Source: Metabacillus crassostreae (GTDB lineage: Bacteria; Bacillota; Bacilli; Bacillales; Bacillaceae). Taken from it: DNA of 64,000 bases. Where the stretch lies: assembly GCF_016908395.1 (NCBI RefSeq), contig NZ_JAFBDU010000007.1, positions 62,001 through 126,000 of the forward strand, in the 5' to 3' direction. The notes under the pieces are model-generated. The model was not told the origin of the DNA and searched no databases. It saw only the letters and a program-made list of their open reading frames with translations. Shown one piece after another: positions 26,722-35,518 of the stretch (position 1 is the first letter of the stretch; every line of letters begins with the position of its first letter). The translations under genes and the position numbers were made by a program.

Positions 26722-29082
26722 TTGCAGCAAAAAGTACTACATGTATTAGAGTTTGAAAAAGTAAAAGATCAGCTTGTTCAACATGCATCATCTTCTTTAG
26801 GGAAGGAAAAAGCAAAGGCGTTAATTCCTTCAACTAACTTTCAAGAAGTAGTGGTAGCTCAGGAGCAAACAGATGAAGCAGCTAAAGTATTACGCTTAAA
26901 AGGAAATGTTCCACTAGGTGGACTTGTTGATATAAGAACAACAATGAAAAGAGCTAAAATAGGTGGGATACTGAATGCAGTTGAATTAAACGAAGTTTCA
27001 GGAACACTATATGCAGCTAGGCAAATGAAAAGGTTTATTGAAAAGATGGTGGAGGAAGAGATTGAGCTTGTTCATTTACCGGTATTTGCTGATAAAATCG
27101 TCGTCTTACAAGAAGTAGAAAGGAAAATTTCTGAATGTATTGATGATAATGGCTATGTTCTTGATAGTGCAAGTGTTGCATTAAAAGGCATTCGTCAGCA
27201 ATTACGAACAACAGAAGCAAGAGTTAGAGATAAATTAGAGTCAATGATCCGTTCGTCATCCGCATCAAAAATGCTATCAGATGCCATTATTACGATAAGA
27301 AATGAACGATTTGTGTTACCAGTTAAACAAGAATATCGCGGCTCTTATGGAGGAATTGTTCATGATCAGTCAAGCTCAGGAGCTACATTATTTATTGAGC
27401 CTCAAGTTATCGTTGATTTGAACAACACACTTCAACAAGCGAAGGTCAAAGAAAAGGTAGAGATTGAACGGATTTTAACGATTTTATCTAATGAAGTGGC
27501 TGAATTTAGTGATGACATATTACAAAATGTGTATTGTCTTGCTGAGTTGGATTTTATGTTTACAAAAGCCAAGTATGCTAAGAAAATGAAGGGCACTAGA
27601 CCTGATGTTAATGAAAGTGGAATTGTTAGGTTAGTAAGGGCTCGTCATCCATTATTAGCTGAAAATGAGGTTGTTCCTAATGATATTGAGCTAGGTACAG
27701 ATTTTACTACGATTGTTATAACAGGTCCTAACACAGGTGGTAAAACAGTAGCATTAAAAACGCTAGGACTTTGTACGATAATGGCACAAGCTGGATTACA
27801 AATACCTGCAATGGATGGCTCTGAAATTGCAGTATTTCAAGCGGTATATGCAGATATTGGTGATGAGCAATCGATTGAACAAAGCTTAAGTACCTTTTCA
27901 TCACATATGGTGAATATAGTTGATATACTTGATAAAGTTGATCATAAAAGTTTGGTGTTATTTGATGAGCTAGGAGCTGGAACCGATCCTCAAGAAGGAG
28001 CAGCACTTGCTATCTCTATTTTAGATGAAGTGTATAACAGAGGAGCTCGTGTTGTGGCAACAACGCATTATCCAGAGCTTAAAGCATATGGTTATAACCG
28101 TAGCGGGGTTATTAATGCAAGTGTTGAATTTGACGTAGCAACATTAAGTCCAACTTATAAGCTTTTAATAGGAGTGCCTGGTCGAAGTAATGCTTTTGAA
28201 ATATCCAAACGATTAGGGTTGCAGGAAAAAGTGATCAATAAAGCAAAAGCACAAATGACTGATGAGCATAATGAAGTAGATACAATGATTGCTTCATTAG
28301 AAACTAGTAAAAAAACAGCTGAAAATGAGTTAATAGAAGCTGAAAAAATCCGTAAAGAAGCAGAACAGCTACATAAAGAACTGCAGAAGCAAATACTAGA
28401 GTTTAATTCACAACGAGATGCTTTGTATGAAAAAGCAGAGCGTAAAGCACAAGAAAAAGTAGAGGAAGCTTCACAAGAGGCTCAAAAAATAATCCATGAT
28501 CTACGAAAAATGAGAAAAGAGCAACATGCACAAGTAAAAGAGCACGAGCTTATTGATGCAAAAAAACGGTTGGAAGATGCGTTACCACAATTTGAAAAAA
28601 GTAAAAAAATTGATAAAAGTCAACCTGTTACACAATCCTTACAACCTGGTGATGAAGTGAAAGTAATAAGCTTTGATCAAAAAGGTCATTTAATTGAAAA
28701 AGTAAGTGATCATGAGTGGCAGGTCCAAATGGGAATTATGAAAATGAAGGTAAAGGAAAAAGATCTTCAATATATAAAAAGACCTAAACAGGAAATACAG
28801 GAAAAGCCTTTAGCAACTGTAAAGGGTAAGGATTATCATGTCTCACTAGAACTAGATTTACGTGGTGAACGTTTTGAAAACGCGTTGTTAAGAGTTGAAA
28901 AATATTTAGATGATGCTGTTTTAGCTGGTTACCCTAGAGTTTCAATTATTCATGGTAAAGGAACCGGTGCTCTTCGCACAGGTGTTAAAGAGCTACTTAA
29001 AAATCATCGAAGTGTGAAGAGTACACGCTTTGGAGAAGCAGGAGAAGGTGGCTCTGGTGTAACAGTTGTTGAACTCAAATAG
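26722..29082 (+). CDS. mutS2: MutS2 ATPase/Smr endonuclease
   Basis: MutS-family protein lacking the mismatch-recognition domain. In bacteria it suppresses recombination, and in B. subtilis it also acts on collided ribosomes. The ATPase shows Walker [12 protein letters not shown] near residue 335 and [17 protein letters not shown] (Walker B), then a long coiled coil (about 510-640) and a C-terminal Smr nuclease domain with [12 protein letters not shown] and [10 protein letters not shown]. It starts with TTG, with AGGAGG 9 nt away. Length is 786 aa. It follows polX and leads into yshE. Confidence 0.97.
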   Translation: MQQKVLHVLEFEKVKDQLVQHASSSLGKEKAKALIPSTNFQEVVVAQEQTDEAAKVLRLKGNVPLGGLVDIRTTMKRAKIGGILNAVELNEVSGTLYAARQMKRFIEKMVEEEIELVHLPVFADKIVVLQEVERKISECIDDNGYVLDSASVALKGIRQQLRTTEARVRDKLESMIRSSSASKMLSDAIITIRNERFVLPVKQEYRGSYGGIVHDQSSSGATLFIEPQVIVDLNNTLQQAKVKEKVEIERILTILSNEVAEFSDDILQNVYCLAELDFMFTKAKYAKKMKGTRPDVNESGIVRLVRARHPLLAENEVVPNDIELGTDFTTIVITGPNTGGKTVALKTLGLCTIMAQAGLQIPAMDGSEIAVFQAVYADIGDEQSIEQSLSTFSSHMVNIVDILDKVDHKSLVLFDELGAGTDPQEGAALAISILDEVYNRGARVVATTHYPELKAYGYNRSGVINASVEFDVATLSPTYKLLIGVPGRSNAFEISKRLGLQEKVINKAKAQMTDEHNEVDTMIASLETSKKTAENELIEAEKIRKEAEQLHKELQKQILEFNSQRDALYEKAERKAQEKVEEASQEAQKIIHDLRKMRKEQHAQVKEHELIDAKKRLEDALPQFEKSKKIDKSQPVTQSLQPGDEVKVISFDQKGHLIEKVSDHEWQVQMGIMKMKVKEKDLQYIKRPKQEIQEKPLATVKGKDYHVSLELDLRGERFENALLRVEKYLDDAVLAGYPRVSIIHGKGTGALRTGVKELLKNHRSVKSTRFGEAGEGGSGVTVVELK

Positions 29083-29096
29083 CAGGGAGAAGAGTA

Positions 29097-29501
29097 ATGA
29101 ATACATTTTGGGAAAATGACTTAGTTCAGACTGCTGCTTATTACAGCGTTGTTGTTTTAAGCATAATCGTATTTTTAACAATTTTTGAGCTTGTGACTAA
29201 ATATAAAAACTGGGACGAGATTCAAAAAGGAAATATGGCAGTGGCTATGGCAACAGGTGGTAAAATTTTCGGTATAGCTAATATCTTTCGTTTTTCAATA
29301 AACCAACACGACAGTGTGTTGGAAATGATGGGTTCGGGGTTATTTGGATTTATTTTGTTATTGTTAGGTTATTTTATTTACGAATTTATGACACCCAAAT
29401 TTAAAATTGATGAAGAAATTCGAAAAGATAATCGAGCTGTAGGTTTTATATCACTCGTTATTTCAATAGGTTTGTCATATGTTATTGGGGCTAGTCTGTA
29501 A
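29097..29501 (+). CDS. yshE: DUF350 membrane protein YshE
   Basis: 134-aa protein with four predicted transmembrane helices. The DUF350 pattern is visible in the first half (NMAVAMATGGKIFGIANIFRF) and repeated in the second (DNRAVGFISLVISIGLSYVIG). The function is unknown. It lies 14 nt after mutS2 with GGGAGAAGAG ahead of the ATG and is probably in the same operon. A 26-codon hydrophobic frame follows directly. Confidence 0.9.
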   Translation: MNTFWENDLVQTAAYYSVVVLSIIVFLTIFELVTKYKNWDEIQKGNMAVAMATGGKIFGIANIFRFSINQHDSVLEMMGSGLFGFILLLLGYFIYEFMTPKFKIDEEIRKDNRAVGFISLVISIGLSYVIGASL

Positions 29502-29513
29502 GGAGAGTGTAAT

Positions 29514-29594
29514 GTGGAAACATTAGCTAAAGTCATGTTCGGACTATGTGGAGTATTTATTTTAATAGGAGTTATTTTTTTAGCTTTTTTCTAA
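29514..29594 (+). CDS. Putative 26-aa single-span membrane peptide
   Basis: GTG at 29514 follows AAGGAGAG by about 6 nt, immediately after the yshE stop. The 26-codon frame starts METLAKVMFGL and continues with one hydrophobic helix ending GVIFLAFF. It is located before the transcript's terminator, so it would be translated from the mutS2-yshE mRNA. No homologue is recognised. The ribosome-binding site and the single clean transmembrane segment argue that it is real, but it could be fortuitous. Confidence 0.5.
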   Translation: METLAKVMFGLCGVFILIGVIFLAFF

Positions 29595-29700
29595 CGTTTT
29601 TATCATTCAGTATCTTAAAAAATGCTTAAAGAAAAAGTTTAGAAAAAACAGCCTTTTCTGAAATAATAATTTCAATATTGTAATAAAAAGGAAAGTCTAT

Positions 29701-29740
29701 ATACAAAGGCCTGACCCAATATGGTGTCAGGCCTTTGTAT
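29701..29740. terminator. Terminator after yshE
   Basis: Perfect 15-bp inverted repeat ATACAAAGGCCTGAC/GTCAGGCCTTTGTAT with a 10-nt loop. Confidence 0.85.
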
Positions 29741-29841
29741 TATTTAAAAATATTTATATTTCTGAAAAAAGAAAAACCTGCTATACTTTTTACAAGGGGA
29801 GAAAACAGTTTTTAGTTATTAGATTTCAAGGGGGAGATAAG

Positions 29842-31533
29842 ATGGAAGTGCAAAAACCTTGGTTAACTTTATATCCAGAAGAAATTCCTCACGAATTATT
29901 GCTTGATGATGGTAAATCATTACATGATTATCTTAAGCAATCTGCATTAGAATTCCCAACCAAAACAGCAATACATTTTCTAGGGAAAGAGCTATCATAT
30001 TCAGAGGTTTATAATCAATCTTTGAAGCTGGCTAATTATTTCCAATCTCTTGGTTTACAAAAGGATGAACGTGTTTCAATTATGTTACCTAACTGTCCTC
30101 AAGCAGTGATTGCATATTATGGGGTTTTGTTAGCTGGAGGAATTGTTGTTCAAACAAATCCACTTTATATGGAAAGAGAGCTTGAATATCAGCTAAAAGA
30201 TAGCGAGTCCACATTTATCATTACGTTGGATTTGTTATATCCGAGAGTTTCTAAAATGAAAGCGTTAACAAACATAAAGCATATTATTGTAACAAGTATT
30301 AAAGACTATTTACCTTTCCCAAAAAATCTTTTATATCCAATGGTACAGAAAAAGCAAAATCAATTAGTTGTAAAAGTTGAGCATGAAGGAACAACACATC
30401 AATTTAAAAAAATCATGGAAATAGCACAACCAGACATTGAGATTAAGGATTGTGATCCGATAAACGATATTGCACTTCTTCAATATACGGGTGGAACAAC
30501 AGGATTTCCTAAAGGAGTAATGTTAACTCATCATAATGTTGCATCAAATACAAAAATGTGTTCAACCTGGATGTATAAATGCAAAAGAGGAGAAGAATCG
30601 ATTTTAGGAATTATCCCATTTTTCCATGTGTATGGAATGACTACTGTTATGAATCTCTCTGTTATGCAGGGCTATAAAATGATTCTCTTACCGAAGTTTG
30701 ATGCAAAGGATGCACTAAAAACAATAGGGAAATTAAAGCCAACATTGTTTCCAGGTGCACCTACAATTTATATCGCGTTACTAAATCATCCAGACATTCA
30801 AAAATATGACCTATCTTCAATTAAATGCTGTATTAGTGGATCAGCACCACTACCAGTTGAGGTTCAAGAGAAATTTGAGCAAGTTACTGGAGGACGTTTA
30901 GTTGAAGGATATGGATTATCTGAAACTTCTCCTGTTACACATGCAAATTTTATATGGGGTGAAAGAAAAAAAGGCAGTATTGGTGTACCATGGCCAAATA
31001 CAGAGGCAATCGTTTATTCATATGAACGCGATGGTTTGGCTGAACCTAACGAGCTTGGTGAAATAGCTATTCGTGGGCCTCAGGTTATGAAAGGCTATTG
31101 GAATAAAAAAGAGGAGACAGAAGCCACTTTTAAGGATGGCTGGTTACTAACTGGAGATATTGGATATATGGATGAAGCGGGCTATTTTTACATTGTTGAT
31201 CGTAAAAAAGATATGATTCTAGCAGGTGGTTATAATATATATCCTCGAGAAATTGAGGAAGTATTATACGAGCATGAGAAAGTACAAGAGGTTGTTGTTG
31301 CAGGTGTACCTGACCCTTATCGAGGAGAAACAGTAAAGGCTTATATTGTTTTAAAAGATGGCCATGATGCTACAACTGAAGAATTTAATGAATATGCTCG
31401 TAAGCATTTAGCAGCATACAAAGTACCGCGCATCTATGAATTTAGAGATGAACTTCCAAAGACAGCAGTTGGGAAAATACTTAGACGTGCATTAGTTGAT
31501 GAAGAAAAAGAAAAAATGAAAAATGCTAACTAA
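29842..31533 (+). CDS. lcfA: Long-chain fatty-acid-CoA ligase LcfA
   Basis: Activates long-chain fatty acids to acyl-CoA with ATP, the first step of beta-oxidation. Adenylating-enzyme motifs in order: YTGGTTGFPKG (AMP/P-loop, about 213-223), the GYGLSETSP block (about 353-361), GWLLTGDIGY (about 434-443), DRKKDMI and the C-terminal catalytic lysine in TAVGKILRR. Length is 563 aa, near B. subtilis LcfA (560). GGGGGAG precedes the ATG. In B. subtilis it heads lcfA-fadR-fadB-etfB-etfA; here a terminator and a separate promoter part it from fadR. Confidence 0.95.
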   Translation: MEVQKPWLTLYPEEIPHELLLDDGKSLHDYLKQSALEFPTKTAIHFLGKELSYSEVYNQSLKLANYFQSLGLQKDERVSIMLPNCPQAVIAYYGVLLAGGIVVQTNPLYMERELEYQLKDSESTFIITLDLLYPRVSKMKALTNIKHIIVTSIKDYLPFPKNLLYPMVQKKQNQLVVKVEHEGTTHQFKKIMEIAQPDIEIKDCDPINDIALLQYTGGTTGFPKGVMLTHHNVASNTKMCSTWMYKCKRGEESILGIIPFFHVYGMTTVMNLSVMQGYKMILLPKFDAKDALKTIGKLKPTLFPGAPTIYIALLNHPDIQKYDLSSIKCCISGSAPLPVEVQEKFEQVTGGRLVEGYGLSETSPVTHANFIWGERKKGSIGVPWPNTEAIVYSYERDGLAEPNELGEIAIRGPQVMKGYWNKKEETEATFKDGWLLTGDIGYMDEAGYFYIVDRKKDMILAGGYNIYPREIEEVLYEHEKVQEVVVAGVPDPYRGETVKAYIVLKDGHDATTEEFNEYARKHLAAYKVPRIYEFRDELPKTAVGKILRRALVDEEKEKMKNAN

Positions 31534-31537
31534 ATAA

Positions 31538-31575
31538 ATGAAGAGCCATTTGGTTTAGCATGGTTCATTTTCTTT
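31538..31575 (+). terminator. Terminator of lcfA
   Basis: Arms AATGAAGAGCCAT and ATGGTTCATTTT form an imperfect stem followed by TCTTTT. Confidence 0.65.
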
Positions 31576-31619
31576 TACTGAAATTGTATCATGCTAAGTT
31601 TGTTTTCAATCTAAGCTTA

Positions 31620-31720
31620 GTAGACTCTTTTGTTGCTTAATATTGACCTAACTAAACAGTATTTTTTATTAGATACTTTTCTACTTACGCAAACAAGTTT
31701 ACGAACATAGCCATTATAGT
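31620..31720 (-). repeat. Possible degenerate copy of dispersed repeat B upstream of fadR
   Basis: On the minus strand this reads GGCTATGTTCGTAAACTTGTTTGCG and later AAAAGAGTCTAC, similar in order to the ends of the copies at 39 and 45 kb. The GCATCTTTTCTT core is missing, so the assignment is tentative. Confidence 0.35.
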
Positions 31721-31753
31721 TACGAATAAAATCTATTTTTTTATGAAATAGTA

Positions 31754-31782
31754 TTGACATAATAGAAAGGAAAAACTATGAT
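31754..31782 (+). promoter_or_regulatory. Sigma-A promoter of fadR-fadB-etfB-etfA
   Basis: Consensus TTGACA (31754-31759) and TATGAT (31777-31782) with a 17-nt spacer. The predicted start site is inside the FadR-type operator. Confidence 0.88.
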
Positions 31783-31788
31783 TAAATT

Positions 31789-31808
31789 ATGAATGATGAT
31801 TCATTCAT
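31789..31808. promoter_or_regulatory. FadR-type operator at the transcription start of fadR
   Basis: ATGAATGATGATTCATTCAT has perfect 8-bp arms ATGAATGA/TCATTCAT around four central bases, matching the palindromic TGAATGA...TCATTCA core of the B. subtilis FadR (YsiA) box. It spans about +1 to +20 of the promoter at 31754-31782, a position where repressor binding would block initiation and where long-chain acyl-CoA would relieve it. Confidence 0.85.
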
Positions 31809-31827
31809 TTCAAAAGGAGAGTTTAGA

Positions 31828-32409
31828 TTGAAACAGAAAAAACCAAAATACAAACAAATAATTGATGCAGCAGTTATTGTAATTGCTGAAAATGGCTACC
31901 ATCAAGCACAGGTTTCGAAAATTGCAAAACAGGCTGGTGTAGCTGATGGAACCATTTACCTCTACTTTAAAAATAAGGAAGATATTCTCGTATCTCTTTT
32001 TCAAGAGAAAATGGGAAACTTTATAGAAAAAATTGAAGAGGAAATTGAGTTAAAGCAAACAGCTGCTGAAAAGCTTTACTCTCTTATAGAAAAGCATTTT
32101 TCTTTATTATCAGAAGATCATCATTTAGCCATTGTAACACAACTTGAGCTTAGACAATCAAACAAAGAGCTAAGATTAAGGATCAATGAAGTGTTAAAAG
32201 GATATTTAAATGTTGTAGACAAAATCATAACTGCTGGTAAAGAAACAGGAGAATTTAAAGCAGAGCTAGATACAAGGATAGCTAGACAAATGATTTTTGG
32301 TACAATCGATGAAACCGTAACAACATGGGTTATGAATGAACAAAAATACAATTTACCAAAACAAACCGCAAAAGTTCATAGTTTATTTATTAACGGTTTT
32401 GCAAACTAA
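31828..32409 (+). CDS. fadR: Fatty-acid metabolism repressor FadR (TetR family)
   Basis: TetR-type repressor of beta-oxidation genes, released from DNA by long-chain acyl-CoA. The N-terminal helix-turn-helix is about residues 20-50 (VSKIAKQAGVADGTIYLYFK), with an all-helical ligand-binding C-domain. The start is the TTG at 31828, with AAAAGGAGAG upstream, giving 193 aa beginning MKQKKPKYKQIIDAA as in B. subtilis. An in-frame ATG at 31789 lies inside the operator and has no Shine-Dalgarno. It appears autoregulated and heads fadB-etfB-etfA. Confidence 0.95.
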   Translation: MKQKKPKYKQIIDAAVIVIAENGYHQAQVSKIAKQAGVADGTIYLYFKNKEDILVSLFQEKMGNFIEKIEEEIELKQTAAEKLYSLIEKHFSLLSEDHHLAIVTQLELRQSNKELRLRINEVLKGYLNVVDKIITAGKETGEFKAELDTRIARQMIFGTIDETVTTWVMNEQKYNLPKQTAKVHSLFINGFAN

Positions 32410-32454
32410 GTATAAATAACATTTTATCTTTAGAAGTTCATATCTAATTCAAAA

Positions 32455-32634
32455 GCTATGTTAAAGCTTAATGTTAATTATTAGCACTTTGTTGATTGTA
32501 GTGAAAGGCATGAAACTCCTGCGGGAGGAGCGTGTCCAGAGGAGACCCCACAGGCGCTCTCGCCGAGGAGGCTCCCAGACCGCCCGCGGAAAGCAAATGC
32601 CTGTAACGTAAATCAACAACAATGTTTAAAAGCG
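32455..32634 (+). repeat. Dispersed palindromic repeat A, copy 1 (fadR-fadB intergenic)
   Basis: Begins GCTATGTTAAAGCTTAATG, contains TTGTTGATTGTAGTGAAAGGC, a GC-rich core (ACTCCTGCGGGAGGAGCGTG ... GAGGAGGCTCCC), GGAAAGCAAATGCCTGTAACG, and ends AAATCAACAACAATGTTTAAAAGC. The ends are imperfect inverted repeats. GC content is far above the surroundings and no ORF is present. An outer 11-bp inverted repeat TTATCTTTAGA (32424-32434) / TCTAAAGATAA (32640-32650) brackets it. Confidence 0.85.
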
Positions 32635-32732
32635 CAATATCTAAAGATAAGGTGTTTAAAATATAGGCATTTTCCTACATGATAAAAAATATAGTAAAAG
32701 GATTGATACTAGTCATAGGAGGAAAGAAAAAT

Positions 32733-33506
32733 ATGGGACTTTTAAAGGTGAATATATCTGATTTCATAGCCATTGTAACAATTGATAATGCACCAGCAAA
32801 TGCTTTAGCATCAGGAGTTTTGAAAGAGCTTTCAAACCTTTTGGATGAATTTGAGAATAATGATGCTGTTAGAGTGATCATTTTACATGGTGAAGGCAGA
32901 TTCTTCTCTGCTGGCGCAGATATTAAAGAATTTGTACAAGTACCATCTGGAGAAGAATTTTCTAAATTAGCTTCTAACGGTCAGGATCTTTTTGAACGAG
33001 TTGAAAATTATAGTAAGCCTATTATTGCTGCGATACACGGTGCAGCTTTAGGTGGAGGATTAGAGCTTGCGATGTCATGTCATCTTAGACTTGTAACTGA
33101 AGATGCAAAGTTAGGATTACCAGAACTACAATTAGGCATCATACCTGGCTTTGGTGGTACTCAAAGATTACCAAAATATGTAGGTGCAGGTCGGGCGTTA
33201 GAAATGATGTTAACAAGTGAACCAATTTTAGGATTAGAGGCTGTAAAATTAGGCCTTGCTAATCATGCATATCCCGAAGAAAAGCTTTTAGAGGAAACGA
33301 AAGCATTAGCAAGTAAATTTGCTCAAAAAAGTCCAAATTCAGTAAAAGCTGTTATTGAGCTTTTGAATATTGCCAAAACTGAAACCTACCAAAATGGAAT
33401 GAAAAAAGAAGCAGAATTATTTGGTGGTTTGTTTGGTAGTAATGATGCGAAAGAAGGTATTACAGCATTCATTGAGAAGCGAAAACCAAACTTTACAGGT
33501 AAATAA
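32733..33506 (+). CDS. fadB: Enoyl-CoA hydratase/isomerase-family protein FadB
   Basis: Crotonase-fold enzyme hydrating trans-2-enoyl-CoA in fatty-acid beta-oxidation. Visible: the oxyanion-hole segment FFSAGADIKEF (about 62-72), the catalytic Glu region AALGGGLELAMS (about 108-119) and PELQLGIIPGFGGTQRLP with the second Glu. The ATG at 32733 (MGLLKVNISD) is chosen because AGGAGG lies 10 nt upstream; the in-frame ATG at 32679 has no such site. Length is 257 aa, normal. It is in an operon with fadR upstream, although repeat A is inserted between them, and with etfB and etfA downstream. Confidence 0.93.
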   Translation: MGLLKVNISDFIAIVTIDNAPANALASGVLKELSNLLDEFENNDAVRVIILHGEGRFFSAGADIKEFVQVPSGEEFSKLASNGQDLFERVENYSKPIIAAIHGAALGGGLELAMSCHLRLVTEDAKLGLPELQLGIIPGFGGTQRLPKYVGAGRALEMMLTSEPILGLEAVKLGLANHAYPEEKLLEETKALASKFAQKSPNSVKAVIELLNIAKTETYQNGMKKEAELFGGLFGSNDAKEGITAFIEKRKPNFTGK

Positions 33507-33594
33507 TTACTAATAACATATTGTCTTATATAGAAGTAAAAGAGATCTGTTTTTTCCTTTTTAAAACTACTTAATGAACATGGGGGAATGGGAA

Positions 33595-34368
33595 ATGAAT
33601 ATCTTTGTAATGATGAAAAGAACATTTGACACTGAGGAAAAAATCACTGTACAAAATGGACAGATTAGTGAGGATGGAGCAGAGTTTATTATCAATCCTT
33701 ATGATGAATATGCAATAGAAGAAGCAATTCAAGTTCGTGATGCAAATGATGGGGAAGTTACAGTTGTAACAATTGGTGGAGAAGAGTCTGAGAAAGAATT
33801 AAGAACAGCATTAGCAATGGGGTGTGATAAAGCTGTTTTGATTAATATTGAAGATGATCTTGATGAAGGTGATCAATATACAACTTCAAGAATATTAGCC
33901 GAATTTTTTAAAGATAAAAATGCTGATTTAATTATTGGTGGAAATGTTGCTATTGATGGGGGTTCAGGTCAAGTTGGTCCGCGTTTAGCAGAGTTACTTA
34001 ATATTTCATATGTAACAACAATAACAAAGCTTGAAATCAATGGAGATAAAGCAACTGTTACAAGAGATGTTGAGGGTGATTCAGAAGTGATTGAGACAAC
34101 ATTACCCCTGCTAGTAACAGCTCAACAAGGTCTAAATGAACCGAGATATCCTTCTTTACCTGGAATCATGAAAGCAAAGAAAAAACCACTTGATGAGTTA
34201 GAACTCGATGATCTTGATTTAGAAGAAGATGATGTAGAGCCAAAAACAAAAACAATTGAAATATATTTACCACCGAAAAAAGAAGCAGGAAAAGTGTTAG
34301 CAGGTGAGCTTGAGGATCAAGTAAAAGAGCTTGTAACACTACTTCGTAATGAAGCAAAGGTTGTTTAA
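33595..34368 (+). CDS. etfB: Electron transfer flavoprotein beta subunit
   Basis: With EtfA it forms the FAD/AMP-binding heterodimer that accepts electrons from acyl-CoA dehydrogenases. The ETF-beta signature lies around VTAQQGLNEPRYPSLPGIMK (about 178-197), and a nucleotide-binding segment near residue 120 shows GGNVAIDGGSGQVGP. The start is the ATG at 33595 (MNIFVMMKRTFD) after GGGGGAATGGGA; the in-frame ATG at 33574 would add seven residues. Length is 257 aa. It follows fadB and precedes etfA, as in B. subtilis. Confidence 0.95.
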   Translation: MNIFVMMKRTFDTEEKITVQNGQISEDGAEFIINPYDEYAIEEAIQVRDANDGEVTVVTIGGEESEKELRTALAMGCDKAVLINIEDDLDEGDQYTTSRILAEFFKDKNADLIIGGNVAIDGGSGQVGPRLAELLNISYVTTITKLEINGDKATVTRDVEGDSEVIETTLPLLVTAQQGLNEPRYPSLPGIMKAKKKPLDELELDDLDLEEDDVEPKTKTIEIYLPPKKEAGKVLAGELEDQVKELVTLLRNEAKVV

Positions 34369-34423
34369 TCATAGATTAATAGAGTGATAGGGAGAAAAAA
34401 TATTTGAACAGGGGGAAATAATC

Positions 34424-35401
34424 ATGGCAAGAAAAGTACTTGTATTAGGTGAAGCTCGTGATCAATCATTAAGAAATGTATCTTTTGAAGCAATTGCAGC
34501 AGGTAAAACCATCTCTGAGGGTGGAGAAGTAATCGCTGTATTACTAGGTGATCAGGTTGAATCACTTGGTACGGAGTTAATCCACTATGGTGCAGATCGC
34601 GTGATAATAGTTGAGGATGCAAAACTTAGCACATACACTCCTGATGGTTATTCTCAAGCAGTTTTAGCTGTAATTAAAGAGGAAAATCCCGAGGGTATTG
34701 TATTTGGACATACAGCGTTAGGAAAAGATTTATCACCAAAAGTAGCTGCAAAGCTCAACTCAGGACTAATTTCTGATGCAACCTCCATTGAAGTTGCTGG
34801 TGGAAATGTGGTGTTTACTCGTCCAATCTATTCAGGTAAAGCTTTTGAAAAGAAAATCGTAACAGATGGTATCATTTTTGCCACGATACGTCCAAATAAT
34901 ATTAGTTCATTAGAAAAAGATGAAACAAGAACAGGAGATGTTCGTGCTTTATCTGTCGAGATCAAGGATTTACGTACAATTGTTAAAGAAGTAGTCCGCA
35001 AAGCTACAGAAGGTGTCGATTTATCAGAAGCCAAGGTAGTTATTGCAGGTGGTCGTGGAGTAAAGGGTGAGGATGGTTTTGAACCATTGAAAGAATTAGC
35101 TGACGTTCTTGGCGGAGCAGTTGGGGCATCGCGTGGTGCGTGTGACGCGGAATATTGTGATTATTCTTTACAAATCGGCCAGACAGGGAAGGTTGTAACA
35201 CCTGATTTATACATTGCTTGTGGAATTTCCGGTGCGATTCAACATTTAGCTGGAATGTCAAATTCCAAAGTTATTGTGGCAATCAATAAAGATCCAGAAG
35301 CAAATATATTCAAAGTTGCTGATTATGGAATCGTAGGCGATCTTTTCGAGGTAGTTCCGTTACTAACAGAAGAGTTTAAAAAGTTAAACGTACACGCATG
35401 A
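34424..35401 (+). CDS. etfA: Electron transfer flavoprotein alpha subunit
   Basis: FAD-carrying subunit of ETF. The C-terminal FAD-binding domain shows GGRGVKGEDGFEPL, GASRGACDAEY, QIGQTGKVVTPDLYIACG, SGAIQHLAGM and AINKDPEANIFKVADYGIVGD, the PS00696-type signature. The N-terminal domain is about residues 1-190. AGGGGGA lies 7 nt before the ATG. Length is 325 aa, as usual. It is the last gene of fadR-fadB-etfB-etfA and has a strong terminator. Confidence 0.97.
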   Translation: MARKVLVLGEARDQSLRNVSFEAIAAGKTISEGGEVIAVLLGDQVESLGTELIHYGADRVIIVEDAKLSTYTPDGYSQAVLAVIKEENPEGIVFGHTALGKDLSPKVAAKLNSGLISDATSIEVAGGNVVFTRPIYSGKAFEKKIVTDGIIFATIRPNNISSLEKDETRTGDVRALSVEIKDLRTIVKEVVRKATEGVDLSEAKVVIAGGRGVKGEDGFEPLKELADVLGGAVGASRGACDAEYCDYSLQIGQTGKVVTPDLYIACGISGAIQHLAGMSNSKVIVAINKDPEANIFKVADYGIVGDLFEVVPLLTEEFKKLNVHA

Positions 35402-35403
35402 TA

Positions 35404-35443
35404 AAGGTAAAAGCACGCTTTAAGTGTGCTTTTACCTTTTTTT
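35404..35443 (+). terminator. Terminator of the fadR-etfA operon
   Basis: GGTAAAAGCAC/GTGCTTTTACC-type stem with a short loop, followed by a T7 run. Confidence 0.92.
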
Positions 35444-35518
35444 ATTTGAGTAGTTGCGAATTGTTGAAATTTGCTAATGAAGGTGTGAAAGCCTTAAAGG
35501 AAGTAAGTGGACATTCGA

